From a bacterium (GTDB lineage Bacteria; Auribacterota; UBA3054; JAPLST01): a DNA stretch of 40,448 nt. Below are positions 17,132 through 24,608 of this stretch, one piece after another. The position numbers and the translations under genes are program-made. Position 1 is the stretch's first letter. Every line of letters begins with the position of its first letter. The stretch lies in the NCBI GenBank assembly GCA_026417575.1, contig JAOACZ010000043.1, positions 1 through 40,448 on the forward strand. Reading direction: 5' to 3'. The notes under the pieces are model-generated. The model was not told the origin of the DNA and searched no databases. It saw only the letters and a program-made list of their open reading frames with translations.

Positions 17132-17668
17132 CTATTTGACGAGCCGCAGGATGTCTTTGAATTGTGGAGCAGCAGCGGTGGCGAGGAGCTCAAAGAGCAG
17201 CATCTCGGTACTGGTGATGACGGCGCCCGCGGCAGCGCAGCGCTGCAGGCCGATGGCATAATTGTGCGGCGTGCGCGAGGCGACGGCGTCACTGACCACG
17301 TGGACAGTGTATCCACGTGCGCGAAGATCACGGGCTGTTTGCCAGATGCAGACATGGGTTTCAATGCCACAGAGAATGACGGTGGGACGGCGCAGGCTTT
17401 CAAGCTGCGCGAGAAATGCAGGTGCGCCACAGGCGCTGAAGGACAACTTTTCAATTGGGGTATGTCCTTCCAACAAAGCGCACAGTTCTGGTTCCGTGCG
17501 CCCCAGGTGACGAGGATTTTGCTCGAGCCATAAGATGGGGAGAGCAAAGACACGCGCGGCGCTGAGGAGACGCACAAGGTTTTCCATAAGCCGTGCGCGT
17601 TCGTGCATCAGCCGCGCCAGAGCGGTTTGGACATCAATTAGAACTATCACGCTCGTTTCAGGTGTCAT
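17132..17668 (-). CDS. isochorismatase-like cysteine hydrolase
   Basis: A 178-residue soluble protein of the isochorismatase/nicotinamidase-like superfamily. The catalytic triad is complete: D12 in VIVLIDVQ, K74 in PIEKLSF, and C107 in CGIETHVCIW, where the GIETHVC loop also carries the usual cis-peptide region. It lacks the metal-binding Asp-x-His pattern of true nicotinamidases after D12, so it looks like the YcaC/hydrolase subgroup with unknown substrate. The ATG at 17668 has AAAGGA about 10 bases upstream. It is transcribed divergently from the GH95-like gene across a 90-base gap, which may be a shared control region. Confidence 0.9.
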   Translation of the reverse strand: MTPETSVIVLIDVQTALARLMHERARLMENLVRLLSAARVFALPILWLEQNPRHLGRTEPELCALLEGHTPIEKLSFSACGAPAFLAQLESLRRPTVILCGIETHVCIWQTARDLRARGYTVHVVSDAVASRTPHNYAIGLQRCAAAGAVITSTEMLLFELLATAAAPQFKDILRLVK

Positions 17669-17741
17669 CGCAAGGGATCCTTTGCAGTTTACGAGGCACT
17701 GGCAAACGTGCTCCTAACGACGGGTGCTATTGTAGCAAAAA

Positions 17742-17750
17742 TGATATACT
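17742..17750 (+). promoter_or_regulatory. extended -10 promoter of the GH95-like gene
   Basis: TGATATACT gives an extended -10 (TG-n-TATACT) with no good -35. It lies about 90 bases upstream of the glycosidase start in the divergent gap. Confidence 0.5.
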
Positions 17751-17757
17751 AGCCGAC

Positions 17758-17844
17758 ATGAATAGGCGGTGGAGAGAGGTGTACGGCGAGATTGGAGGAA
17801 GCGCTGGTAAGGGCAAGATCGCGCGGAGGGGGAGAAAGACATGA
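17758..17844 (+). CDS. possible 28-residue leader ORF before the glycosidase
   Basis: ATG at 17758 opens a 28-codon basic frame (MNRRWREVYGEIGGSAGKGK...) whose TGA overlaps the glycosidase ATG as ATGA. It has no Shine-Dalgarno. Given a start at about 17757 from the TATACT box, it would be nearly leaderless. It could be a coupling leader peptide or chance. Confidence 0.2.
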   Translation: MNRRWREVYGEIGGSAGKGKIARRGRKT

Positions 17845-20072
17845 GTATCTTGACATGGCACTTTCCGTTGACGCGCCCGCATGCGGGCGTGCCGTTAGGA
17901 AACGGCCGTCAAGGCATCCTGGTGTGGGGGGAGAGGGAGTTACGGCTGACCGTGGGGCGAGCTGGATTTTGGGACCATCGTGGAGCGGCAGGGGTATTTG
18001 AGCGGGTGACGTACGCGGAGGTGCGGCGTTTGCTGGAGGCGGGCGATGAGCCGGGATTGAAATCGCTGTTTTCTGCGGCACGCCCGGCGGGATCGGGCAT
18101 ACGGCCGCAGCAGATGAACTGCGGACGAGTTGAGGTACGGTTTGTTGCTGGGTATCGGCCTGTGGTTGCGCGGCTGAACCTCACGTCGGGGGTGGTGCGC
18201 GTGGAGGTACGGGACGGGGCGGGGAAGCGCGGGGAGGTGGTGATTAGGCATGCGATGGAGGAAGCGCTGGCGTGGGTGGAGCTGGACGAGGCACGGCATG
18301 GGCCGGTGGAGGTTGTGGCACGGCCTGCGTGGGAATTTATCGCACGCGAGCTGAGCCTGCGTGGGTGCGTAGCGCCGCATTGCTGGCAGGAAACCAGCTG
18401 TGGAGGTTTTTGTCAATCCTTGCCGGCGGACGATGCCTGCGCGCTGGCGTGGGTATTGCGCGAGGGCATGTTAGTTCTGGCCACTGCGTTGGGGCCGCCG
18501 GCGGAGGCGGAGCGAGCGGCGCGTGCGCTCGCAGCGTCCGCAAACCTCCGTGACACGCGGCGTGCGGCTGCGCGCGCGTGGAAATTGTACACAGATGGGG
18601 TGCCACGGTTACAGCTTCCTGATGCCAGGTTACAAGAGATCTACGAATACGGGTTGTACAAACAAGCGTGTGTGACGACCCCTGGCGGTGTGCCTGCGAC
18701 GTTGCAAGGACCGTTCATGGAGGAGTATCAGCTTCCGCCATGGAGTAATGACTATCACTTTAATATCAATCTGCAAATGATGTATTGGCCGTGTTTGGCC
18801 ACGAACCGACTGACACATTTGGAGCCGCTGTGGGAGATGATCACACGCTGGCTTCCAAAGTTGCGTGAAAATGGCGAGCGTTTTTTTGGGGTTCCAGGCG
18901 CGCTGCTGCTGCCGCATGCGGTAGATGACCGCTGTCAGGTGATCGGGACGTTTTGGCCGGGGACGATAGACCATGGGTGCACAGCGTGGCTGGCGTATTT
19001 GGCCTGGCTGCACTACCGCTACAGCATGGACACGCACATTTTGCGCGAGATTGCCTGGCCACTGCTTACTGGGGCATTTAATGGTTTTTATGCGATGCTT
19101 GAAGAACGGGAGTGCGCGGGGCAGCGTATGCTGTCGTTACCGGTGAGCGTGAGCCCGGAGTATCGGGGGGCACGGCTGAATGCGTGGGGACGCGATGCGA
19201 GTTTTCAGCTGGCTGCATTGCATCGGCTTGTGGCGATCTTGCCCCGTGCGGCAGCGGTACTTGGGGAGCCGGAGGACCGACGGTGGCGTGCCGTGCGCGA
19301 TCACCTTCCACTCTACACGCGGACGGAATTGGTCGTGAATGGGGAAGCGCACGCGGGGAAAGAGGTCATTGCGCTTTGGGAAGGTCAAGGGCTTGAGTAC
19401 AGTCATCGACATCACAGTCACTTGGCGGGGATCTACCCGTTTTGTACGATTGACCCACATGCGCCGGAACACCGCGCGGTGGTGGCACACAGTCTATGGC
19501 AGTGGGCGACACTAGGTGCGGGGCAATGGGTAGGCTGGAGTGTCCCGTGGGCGGCAACGATTTGCGCGCGGTGTGGGTTGGCGGACGCGGCGGTGGCGTG
19601 GCTCCATTGGTGGCAGGCTGTCTATACAAACTATGGGCGGGGGACGACACACAATGCGGATCACGCGGGATGTGTGGGGTGGGATGACGGATCACTGTGG
19701 CAACCGGATTTTAGGAGGCCAGCTGACTATCGCGAAGTGATGCAATTAGAGGCGGGACTGGGGGCAGTGACAGCGGTGCTTGAGCTTTTGGTGCAGTGTC
19801 GTGACGGGGTGATTCGTGTGCTGCCGCGCTTACCGTCACGCTGGCATGAAGTGGCGTTTGAAGGGATCCGGGCTGAGGGAGCGTTTCTGCTTGGGGCACG
19901 GGTGGAGGGGGGTATAGTTCGCGAGATACAGGTGACGAGTCTTGCAGGGGAGCGGCTCGAGTTGTGGCACGGGATGCCGGGGTGTAGAGTTGATGGTCGG
20001 CGGGTGTCTGGGCCGTACATAAGCGTACCCACGCATGCGGGGCAAAAGCTGGTAATTGCCCGTGCTGAGTAG
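17841..20072 (+). CDS. GH95-like glycoside hydrolase (alpha-L-fucosidase/galactosidase family)
   Basis: A 743-residue protein with the GH95 layout: N-terminal beta-sandwich opening with PLGNGRQGILVWG, an (alpha/alpha)6 barrel in the middle and a C-terminal beta domain. Family landmarks are N308/N310 in HFNINLQMMYWP, E440 in SVSPEYRG (the general acid in characterised GH95) and the segment RVLPRLPSRW near the end. GH95 enzymes hydrolyse alpha-1,2-L-fucose or alpha-L-galactose. At the position of the catalytic Asp-Asn pairing loop (usually QIDGN) this protein has QLEAG with E637, so it is divergent and the substrate is uncertain. No signal peptide is present, implying cytoplasmic action on imported oligosaccharides. 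AGGGGGAG precedes the ATG by 6 bases. Confidence 0.82.
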   Translation: MSILTWHFPLTRPHAGVPLGNGRQGILVWGERELRLTVGRAGFWDHRGAAGVFERVTYAEVRRLLEAGDEPGLKSLFSAARPAGSGIRPQQMNCGRVEVRFVAGYRPVVARLNLTSGVVRVEVRDGAGKRGEVVIRHAMEEALAWVELDEARHGPVEVVARPAWEFIARELSLRGCVAPHCWQETSCGGFCQSLPADDACALAWVLREGMLVLATALGPPAEAERAARALAASANLRDTRRAAARAWKLYTDGVPRLQLPDARLQEIYEYGLYKQACVTTPGGVPATLQGPFMEEYQLPPWSNDYHFNINLQMMYWPCLATNRLTHLEPLWEMITRWLPKLRENGERFFGVPGALLLPHAVDDRCQVIGTFWPGTIDHGCTAWLAYLAWLHYRYSMDTHILREIAWPLLTGAFNGFYAMLEERECAGQRMLSLPVSVSPEYRGARLNAWGRDASFQLAALHRLVAILPRAAAVLGEPEDRRWRAVRDHLPLYTRTELVVNGEAHAGKEVIALWEGQGLEYSHRHHSHLAGIYPFCTIDPHAPEHRAVVAHSLWQWATLGAGQWVGWSVPWAATICARCGLADAAVAWLHWWQAVYTNYGRGTTHNADHAGCVGWDDGSLWQPDFRRPADYREVMQLEAGLGAVTAVLELLVQCRDGVIRVLPRLPSRWHEVAFEGIRAEGAFLLGARVEGGIVREIQVTSLAGERLELWHGMPGCRVDGRRVSGPYISVPTHAGQKLVIARAE

Positions 20073-20105
20073 TGCCGGGACGGAAGCGAGCGCGCAGAAG
20101 ATCGT

Positions 20106-20134
20106 TTGACATCCCCGTCACGCGATGGTATAAT
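20106..20134 (+). promoter_or_regulatory. perfect consensus sigma-70 promoter of the rib/nusB/envelope operon
   Basis: TTGACA (20106-20111), exactly 17 bases, TATAAT (20129-20134). Transcription should start near 20141. The leader of about 47 bases is too short for an FMN riboswitch. Confidence 0.92.
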
Positions 20135-20187
20135 TCCGTGCGAATGCTTGGTAGAGAAATAGCCACTAACGTGGGAGAGGCGTAGGA

Positions 20188-20898
20188 ATGGGGCTAATTA
20201 GTTTCGTCCGTTCGCTGAAAAAAAAGACCCAAGATGTGATGCTCGAGAAAGCGCTCGAGCAGATGCGGGATATGAAGATGCCCGTGCCGGAGAAGGCGGT
20301 GAGGAAACTGATCCCGAGTCATATGCTGACGTTGCCGGGGGTGAAGTCGGCGGCCATAGATATTCGTCGCGAGGGGCTACGGGTTCAGGTGAAATATCGA
20401 GATGGGCGGCCTACCGAGAGACAATTTTTGCGGTTTGTGGAGTTAGTGTGGACGGGACACAAGCGGGCGTTTGTGTTTCAACCGGACCCGCCGTTTGAGT
20501 ATCAAAAGGCCTACGGGATTTATGCGGGTGTAGTGACGTGCCTGGCGGCGGTGTTGCGGCAGATGTTGAATGTGGGCGAAGCGCAACTGAAGGCAGCCCA
20601 GTTTACGAGCGAGATAGGGCCGGGAGTGAGTGGGGTAATTGAGAAAGAGGGCAAGCTGTGGTTTGAACCGCGGCGGGTGCCGTTATTGCGTCAATATATG
20701 TACTTTCGCATTATGGGACAGCCTGTCATGGATCATGTAAACATTACCGACTGCTGGTTCGAGAACGGCCGTATCATGGTGCGGATTGACAACAATCGTG
20801 TGGTAGATCGGATTAAGCAAATGAACCTCGATCCGGAACAGTTACGGCGCATGTTGCGTGGCGACATGAGCGCACTAACCAGCGGGGGCGTGAGGTAA
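20188..20898 (+). CDS. conserved-looking protein of unknown function, first gene of the rib operon
   Basis: A 236-residue, basic, probably cytoplasmic protein with no signal peptide or membrane segment. The N-terminus is Lys-rich (LKKKTQDVMLEKALEQM) and followed by a predicted amphipathic helix. The middle is a mixed alpha/beta region ending in a Trp/Phe-rich part, and the last 40 residues are charged (NNRVVDRIKQMNLDPEQLRRM). I recognise no family. It starts 54 bases after the consensus promoter with AGGA just before the ATG, and ends three bases before ribBA, so it is cotranscribed with riboflavin and envelope genes. Its second half resembles a lipid- or membrane-associated fold only in composition; function is not assigned. 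Confidence 0.8.
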   Translation: MGLISFVRSLKKKTQDVMLEKALEQMRDMKMPVPEKAVRKLIPSHMLTLPGVKSAAIDIRREGLRVQVKYRDGRPTERQFLRFVELVWTGHKRAFVFQPDPPFEYQKAYGIYAGVVTCLAAVLRQMLNVGEAQLKAAQFTSEIGPGVSGVIEKEGKLWFEPRRVPLLRQYMYFRIMGQPVMDHVNITDCWFENGRIMVRIDNNRVVDRIKQMNLDPEQLRRMLRGDMSALTSGGVR

Positions 20899-20901
20899 CG
20901 T

Positions 20902-22134
20902 TTGGTGGCTCAGCGCGACACGAGAAGGGGACAAGAGCGGAGCATCTTTGCGAGTACGGAAGAAGCCCTGCGTATTATTCGTGGGGGCGGGATGCTGATC
21001 TTAACGGATGACGAGCAGCGTGAGAACGAAGGTGACTTTGTGATGGCGGCGGAGCACGTGACACCTGAGGCGATCAACTTCATGATTACACACGGGCGCG
21101 GGTTGTTATGCATTTCGGCGCCGCCGGAGAAGATCGAGCAGGTTGGCTTGCAGATGATGGCGGAGCGCAACACAGCGAAGATGGGCACGCCGTTTACGGT
21201 ATCAATTGATGCGCGGGAAGGGACGACTACAGGTATTTCGGCACATGACCGTTACACGACGATTAAGCGTTTTGTGCAAGCGAACGCGCGCCTAGCGGAT
21301 TTCAGTATACCTGGGCACGTGTTTCCGTTGCGGGCGGCGGCGGGAGGCGTGTTGCGGCGCGCGGGGCATACGGAAGCATCGTGTGATCTGGCGCGCCTTG
21401 CGGGGTGTGCCCCGGTGGGGGTTTTATGTGAGATTCTGCACAAGGATGGGAGCATGGCACGCATGCCGGAGTTACAGGCGCTGGCGCGGCGGTTCAAGTT
21501 GAAGATTTACACGATCGCGGAACTGATTCGTCATCGGCGGAAGACGGAATGTGTGGTGCGGGAGGTGGTCAAGGTAGATTTTCCCACACGCTTTGGCAAA
21601 TTTACGTTACATCTTTTCGAGTCCACGGTGGAAGATCAACATCATTTGGCGTTAGTGATGGGCAATGTGCGCACGCGGTCACCAGTACTGGTGCGTGTTC
21701 ACTCGGAATGTCTGACAGGGGATGCATTGCATTCGTTACGCTGTGATTGTGGGATGCAATTGGACGCGGCGCTGCAGCGCATTGCGGAAGAGGGGCGCGG
21801 GGTTTTGCTGTACATGCGCCAGGAGGGGCGGGGGATAGGCTTGCCGGCGAAGTTGCGTGCGTATCACTTGCAAGACAAGGGTGCTGACACAGTGGAAGCA
21901 AACGAGCGGCTGGGGTTTCCTCCCGATTTGCGAGACTACGGGTACGGGGCGCAAATCTTAAATGCGCTTGGTGTGCGGGCGGTACGTCTTTTGACGAACA
22001 ATCCGCGTAAGATTATCGGCTTGGACGGGTACGGGATAAAGATTGTTGAGCGTGTGCCCTTGCGCGTGGAGGCCACGCCGTACAACCAGCGTTATCTGGA
22101 GACAAAAACGAAAAAGCTGGGACACTTACTCTAA
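20902..22134 (+). CDS. ribBA: bifunctional DHBP synthase / GTP cyclohydrolase II
   Basis: A 410-residue two-domain enzyme that supplies both riboflavin precursors. The N-terminal domain (about 15-210) makes 3,4-dihydroxy-2-butanone 4-phosphate from ribulose 5-phosphate and shows [16 protein letters not shown] and [16 protein letters not shown]. The C-terminal domain (about 215-410) opens the GTP ring and shows the zinc ligands C270, C281 and C283 ([16 protein letters not shown]), the RQEGRGIGL loop, and the [15 protein letters not shown] motif. The start is TTG 20902 or GTG 20905; GAGG lies about 8 bases before the latter. The protein is slightly unusual in having RAAAGGVL where most have RAREGGVL. 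It lies three bases after the first gene of the operon and 25 before ribH. Confidence 0.96.
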   Translation: MVAQRDTRRGQERSIFASTEEALRIIRGGGMLILTDDEQRENEGDFVMAAEHVTPEAINFMITHGRGLLCISAPPEKIEQVGLQMMAERNTAKMGTPFTVSIDAREGTTTGISAHDRYTTIKRFVQANARLADFSIPGHVFPLRAAAGGVLRRAGHTEASCDLARLAGCAPVGVLCEILHKDGSMARMPELQALARRFKLKIYTIAELIRHRRKTECVVREVVKVDFPTRFGKFTLHLFESTVEDQHHLALVMGNVRTRSPVLVRVHSECLTGDALHSLRCDCGMQLDAALQRIAEEGRGVLLYMRQEGRGIGLPAKLRAYHLQDKGADTVEANERLGFPPDLRDYGYGAQILNALGVRAVRLLTNNPRKIIGLDGYGIKIVERVPLRVEATPYNQRYLETKTKKLGHLL

Positions 22135-22159
22135 CCTACACGCAGACGACGGGGGACGT

Positions 22160-22651
22160 ATGGCGAATCCAACAACGATTGAGGGCATGTTGACGGCGAG
22201 TGGGCTGCGGCTGGGTATCGTGGTCAGCCGTTTCAACGAGTTTATTACTGGAAGATTGTTAGAAGGCGCGCTGGACTGCTGGCGTCGCCACGGGGGTGAT
22301 GAGGGAGCGGTGACCATCGTGTGGGTGCCAGGGGCGTGGGAGTTGCCCGCGGCGGCGAAACGCCTGGCGGAGGTGCAGGTGTGCGATGCGATTGTGTGTC
22401 TTGGGGCAGTGATTCGCGGGGGCACGCCGCACTTCGAGTATGTTGCTAGCGAGACGGCAAAGGGGATCGCCGCGGTAGGAATGGAGAGCAATGTGCCAGT
22501 GATTTTTGGTGTCCTGACCACCGACACGGTGGAGCAAGCGATCGAACGCGCGGGCACGAAAGCAGGGAACAAGGGCTGGCACGCAGTTCTCGCGGCAATG
22601 GAGATGGCCCACGTGTATCGGGCACTGCCGCGCGCAGGGGCGGGGAGTTAG
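22160..22651 (+). CDS. ribH: 6,7-dimethyl-8-ribityllumazine synthase
   Basis: A 163-residue lumazine synthase catalysing the penultimate step of riboflavin synthesis. Visible landmarks are SRFNEFIT (F25/N26, substrate stacking), VPGAWELP (E61), [14 protein letters not shown] with the catalytic H91, and [17 protein letters not shown], the phosphate-binding loop. The ATG at 22160 follows GGGGGA at a spacing of 4; the open frame extends upstream into ribBA but that part is a shadow. It ends seven bases before nusB, an order (ribH-nusB) that is common in bacteria. No ribE or ribD is seen in the window. Confidence 0.96.
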   Translation: MANPTTIEGMLTASGLRLGIVVSRFNEFITGRLLEGALDCWRRHGGDEGAVTIVWVPGAWELPAAAKRLAEVQVCDAIVCLGAVIRGGTPHFEYVASETAKGIAAVGMESNVPVIFGVLTTDTVEQAIERAGTKAGNKGWHAVLAAMEMAHVYRALPRAGAGS

Positions 22652-22658
22652 GCAGCGC

Positions 22659-23099
22659 ATGCGCAAGCGGCGCAAGTCACGCATCCTAGCGTTATGGATG
22701 CTATACAGCATGGAGATGGCTCAGGGCAGCGAGGTGAGCGAAGCCCAGCGCGTTTTTACGATGTGTGATCACCGCGCGGATCCCGCGGCGGAGGCGTACG
22801 CGGTGGAGCTGGCCCGTGGGGTATGGGCCCATCGCGAAGAATTGGATCGGCTGATCCAGGCACACGCGCAGAACTGGGCGCTGGGACGCATGGCGGTCGT
22901 GGATCGGCAAATCATGCGGATCGCCTTGTACGAATTACTGTACGTGCATACGCCGCCCGCGGTGTGCATCAATGAAGCAGTGGATATTGCCAAACTATTT
23001 AGCACGGCTGAATCAGGCCATTTTGTAAACGGAGTCTTGGACGCGGTCCGACGTGCGTGTGCGATCCCGTCACGCCGCCGGGATGAAGCATCAGCATGA
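22659..23099 (+). CDS. nusB: transcription antitermination factor NusB
   Basis: A 146-residue all-helical NusB protein. It forms a BoxA-binding dimer with NusE (S10) in rRNA antitermination. Family landmarks are RxKxRxLALWxLYSxE at the N-terminus, NWALGRMAVVDRQIMRIALYELLY in the middle, and INEAVDIAKLFSTAESGHFVNGVLDAV at the C-terminus. The length is typical. It starts 7 bases after ribH and its TGA overlaps the next ATG by four bases, so expression is coupled to the envelope genes. Confidence 0.95.
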   Translation: MRKRRKSRILALWMLYSMEMAQGSEVSEAQRVFTMCDHRADPAAEAYAVELARGVWAHREELDRLIQAHAQNWALGRMAVVDRQIMRIALYELLYVHTPPAVCINEAVDIAKLFSTAESGHFVNGVLDAVRRACAIPSRRRDEASA

Positions 23100-23959
23100 G
23101 GGCGGCCACCGCAGAAGAACGGTATCATGTGAGGCCGTTGGCACTGCGGCGGACGGTAAACGTGCTCAGTGTAGACGTGGAACACTGGTATCATCGTTCG
23201 TGCGTACCGGGCACGCAATACTTGTTGGATGTGTGCGATGCGTACGGAGTGAAGGCGACCTTTTTTGTGTTGGGGAAAGTGGCCATGGAATACGGGGCGC
23301 TGGTGCGAGAAATGAGCGCGCGCGGGCACGAGGTAGCATCGCATGGGTGGAGTCATACGCCGGTGTCTGTGCTGAGCCCAACGCAGTTTCGGGACGAGGT
23401 TGTTCGCACGCGCGATCTGCTTGCGTCGCTAACGGGACAACCGATTCTGGGCTTTCGCGCACCGGTGTTTAGTATTTCACGCGAGACCTGGTGGGCACTG
23501 GATGTGCTTGCCGAGTGCGGGATGCGGTACGACAGTAGCGTATTTCCGATTCGCGGTCTGCGCTATGGGATTCCTGACTTTCCTCGTAAGCCGGTGCGCT
23601 ACGTAGGCAACGGGCATTCGCTGATTGAAATACCTCTCTCCACGCTGCGCTGTGCGGGGATCAATATCCCCGTGTCAGGAGGGGGTTATTTTCGTTTGTT
23701 ACCCGGGATAGCGATCCGGTGGATTGTGGGCTGGGTCAATCGAGAGGGGTTGCCGTTTGTGACGTACTGTCATCCGTATGAATTTGAACGGCAGATGTTG
23801 TTACATCTTTTGCCGTTTACGCCGTTTAGTTGGTGGGGCGCACGTCGCGACGAGGTGAAGACGAACATTCTCCGCCAGACGATGCGGGGGAAGATTGCAC
23901 GCCTATTAGCGTCGTTTCCATTTACCACATTCAAGGAGTTGCTGCGCGATGAAATTTGA
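23096..23959 (+). CDS. polysaccharide deacetylase, exosortase-system type
   Basis: A 287-residue NodB-homology carbohydrate esterase 4 protein. The motifs are LSVDVEHWYH (catalytic Asp, first metal ligand region), TFFVLGKVA, SHGWSHTPV (the two metal-binding His) and FRAPVFSIS. The region ending in FVTYCHPYEF is typical of the DUF3473-containing deacetylases linked to XrtA/PEP-CTERM exopolysaccharide loci. It probably removes acetyl groups from an envelope glycan. There is no signal peptide. It overlaps nusB by four bases and the methyltransferase by eleven. Several PEP-CTERM proteins occur elsewhere in the window, which fits this subtype. Confidence 0.9.
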   Translation: MRAATAEERYHVRPLALRRTVNVLSVDVEHWYHRSCVPGTQYLLDVCDAYGVKATFFVLGKVAMEYGALVREMSARGHEVASHGWSHTPVSVLSPTQFRDEVVRTRDLLASLTGQPILGFRAPVFSISRETWWALDVLAECGMRYDSSVFPIRGLRYGIPDFPRKPVRYVGNGHSLIEIPLSTLRCAGINIPVSGGGYFRLLPGIAIRWIVGWVNREGLPFVTYCHPYEFERQMLLHLLPFTPFSWWGARRDEVKTNILRQTMRGKIARLLASFPFTTFKELLRDEI

Positions 23960-24608
23960 AAACGAAGGAGCACAGCGCTATTTTGATCAGATTCCGGACG
24001 AGTGGGATGCACTGTACTCGCACGAGAATTGGCTGATGTATCGGATTAACCGGCTATTGCGCCCAGGCATTTACGAGCGTTACGCCTTTACGTTTGAACG
24101 GTGTCAGCCGATTGAGGGGGCTACTGTGTTGGATATTGGCTGTGGCACGGGGCGTTTTGCGATCGAATTTGCGAAACGTGGGGCGCGGCACGTGGTGGGG
24201 ATCGATTTTGCTCCGGCGATGATAGACTTTTCGCGCATGGTAGCGCAACGGATGGGAGTAGCTGATCGGTGCGAGTTTATTTGCAACGATGTAGTGTCGT
24301 ATCCATTTGAGACTGAATTTGACATCGTCGTGGCGTTGGGTTTTTTTGATTATGTTCCGCATGCGGAGCCGGTTTTTAGGAAAGTTGCGGCACTCCGGCC
24401 GCAGCATTTTGTTGCATCATTTCCCGTACACACTTTTTTGTGGGGGATCCAACGGCACATTCGCTACCGCTGGATACGCCGGGTACCCATTTTCTACTAC
24501 ACGCGGGGGCAACTGGAAGGATTTCTGCAGAGCGCGGGCTTCCTGCGCTATGACATTGTCGCACGTCCTCACGCGCTTTTATTACACGCGAGCTGTCGAG
24601 AGAGATGA
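23949..24608 (+). CDS. class I SAM-dependent methyltransferase
   Basis: A 219-residue methyltransferase with a Rossmann fold. Motif I is VLDIGCGTGRFA (about 57-68), with GIDFAPAMID as the acidic residue strand and VALGFFDYV as motif IV. The aromatic-rich C-terminal half (YYTRGQLEGFLQSAGF) has the helix typical of small-molecule and isoprenoid-type methyltransferases. The substrate is unknown, but the position between a deacetylase and an ArnT-like enzyme suggests a glycan or lipid carrier. It overlaps both neighbours (11 and 4 bases). Confidence 0.88.
   Translation: MKFENEGAQRYFDQIPDEWDALYSHENWLMYRINRLLRPGIYERYAFTFERCQPIEGATVLDIGCGTGRFAIEFAKRGARHVVGIDFAPAMIDFSRMVAQRMGVADRCEFICNDVVSYPFETEFDIVVALGFFDYVPHAEPVFRKVAALRPQHFVASFPVHTFLWGIQRHIRYRWIRRVPIFYYTRGQLEGFLQSAGFLRYDIVARPHALLLHASCRER

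Noticed and set aside
20135-20187. FMN riboswitch ahead of the riboflavin genes
   Set aside because: The leader is only about 47 bases and lacks the conserved RFN stems.
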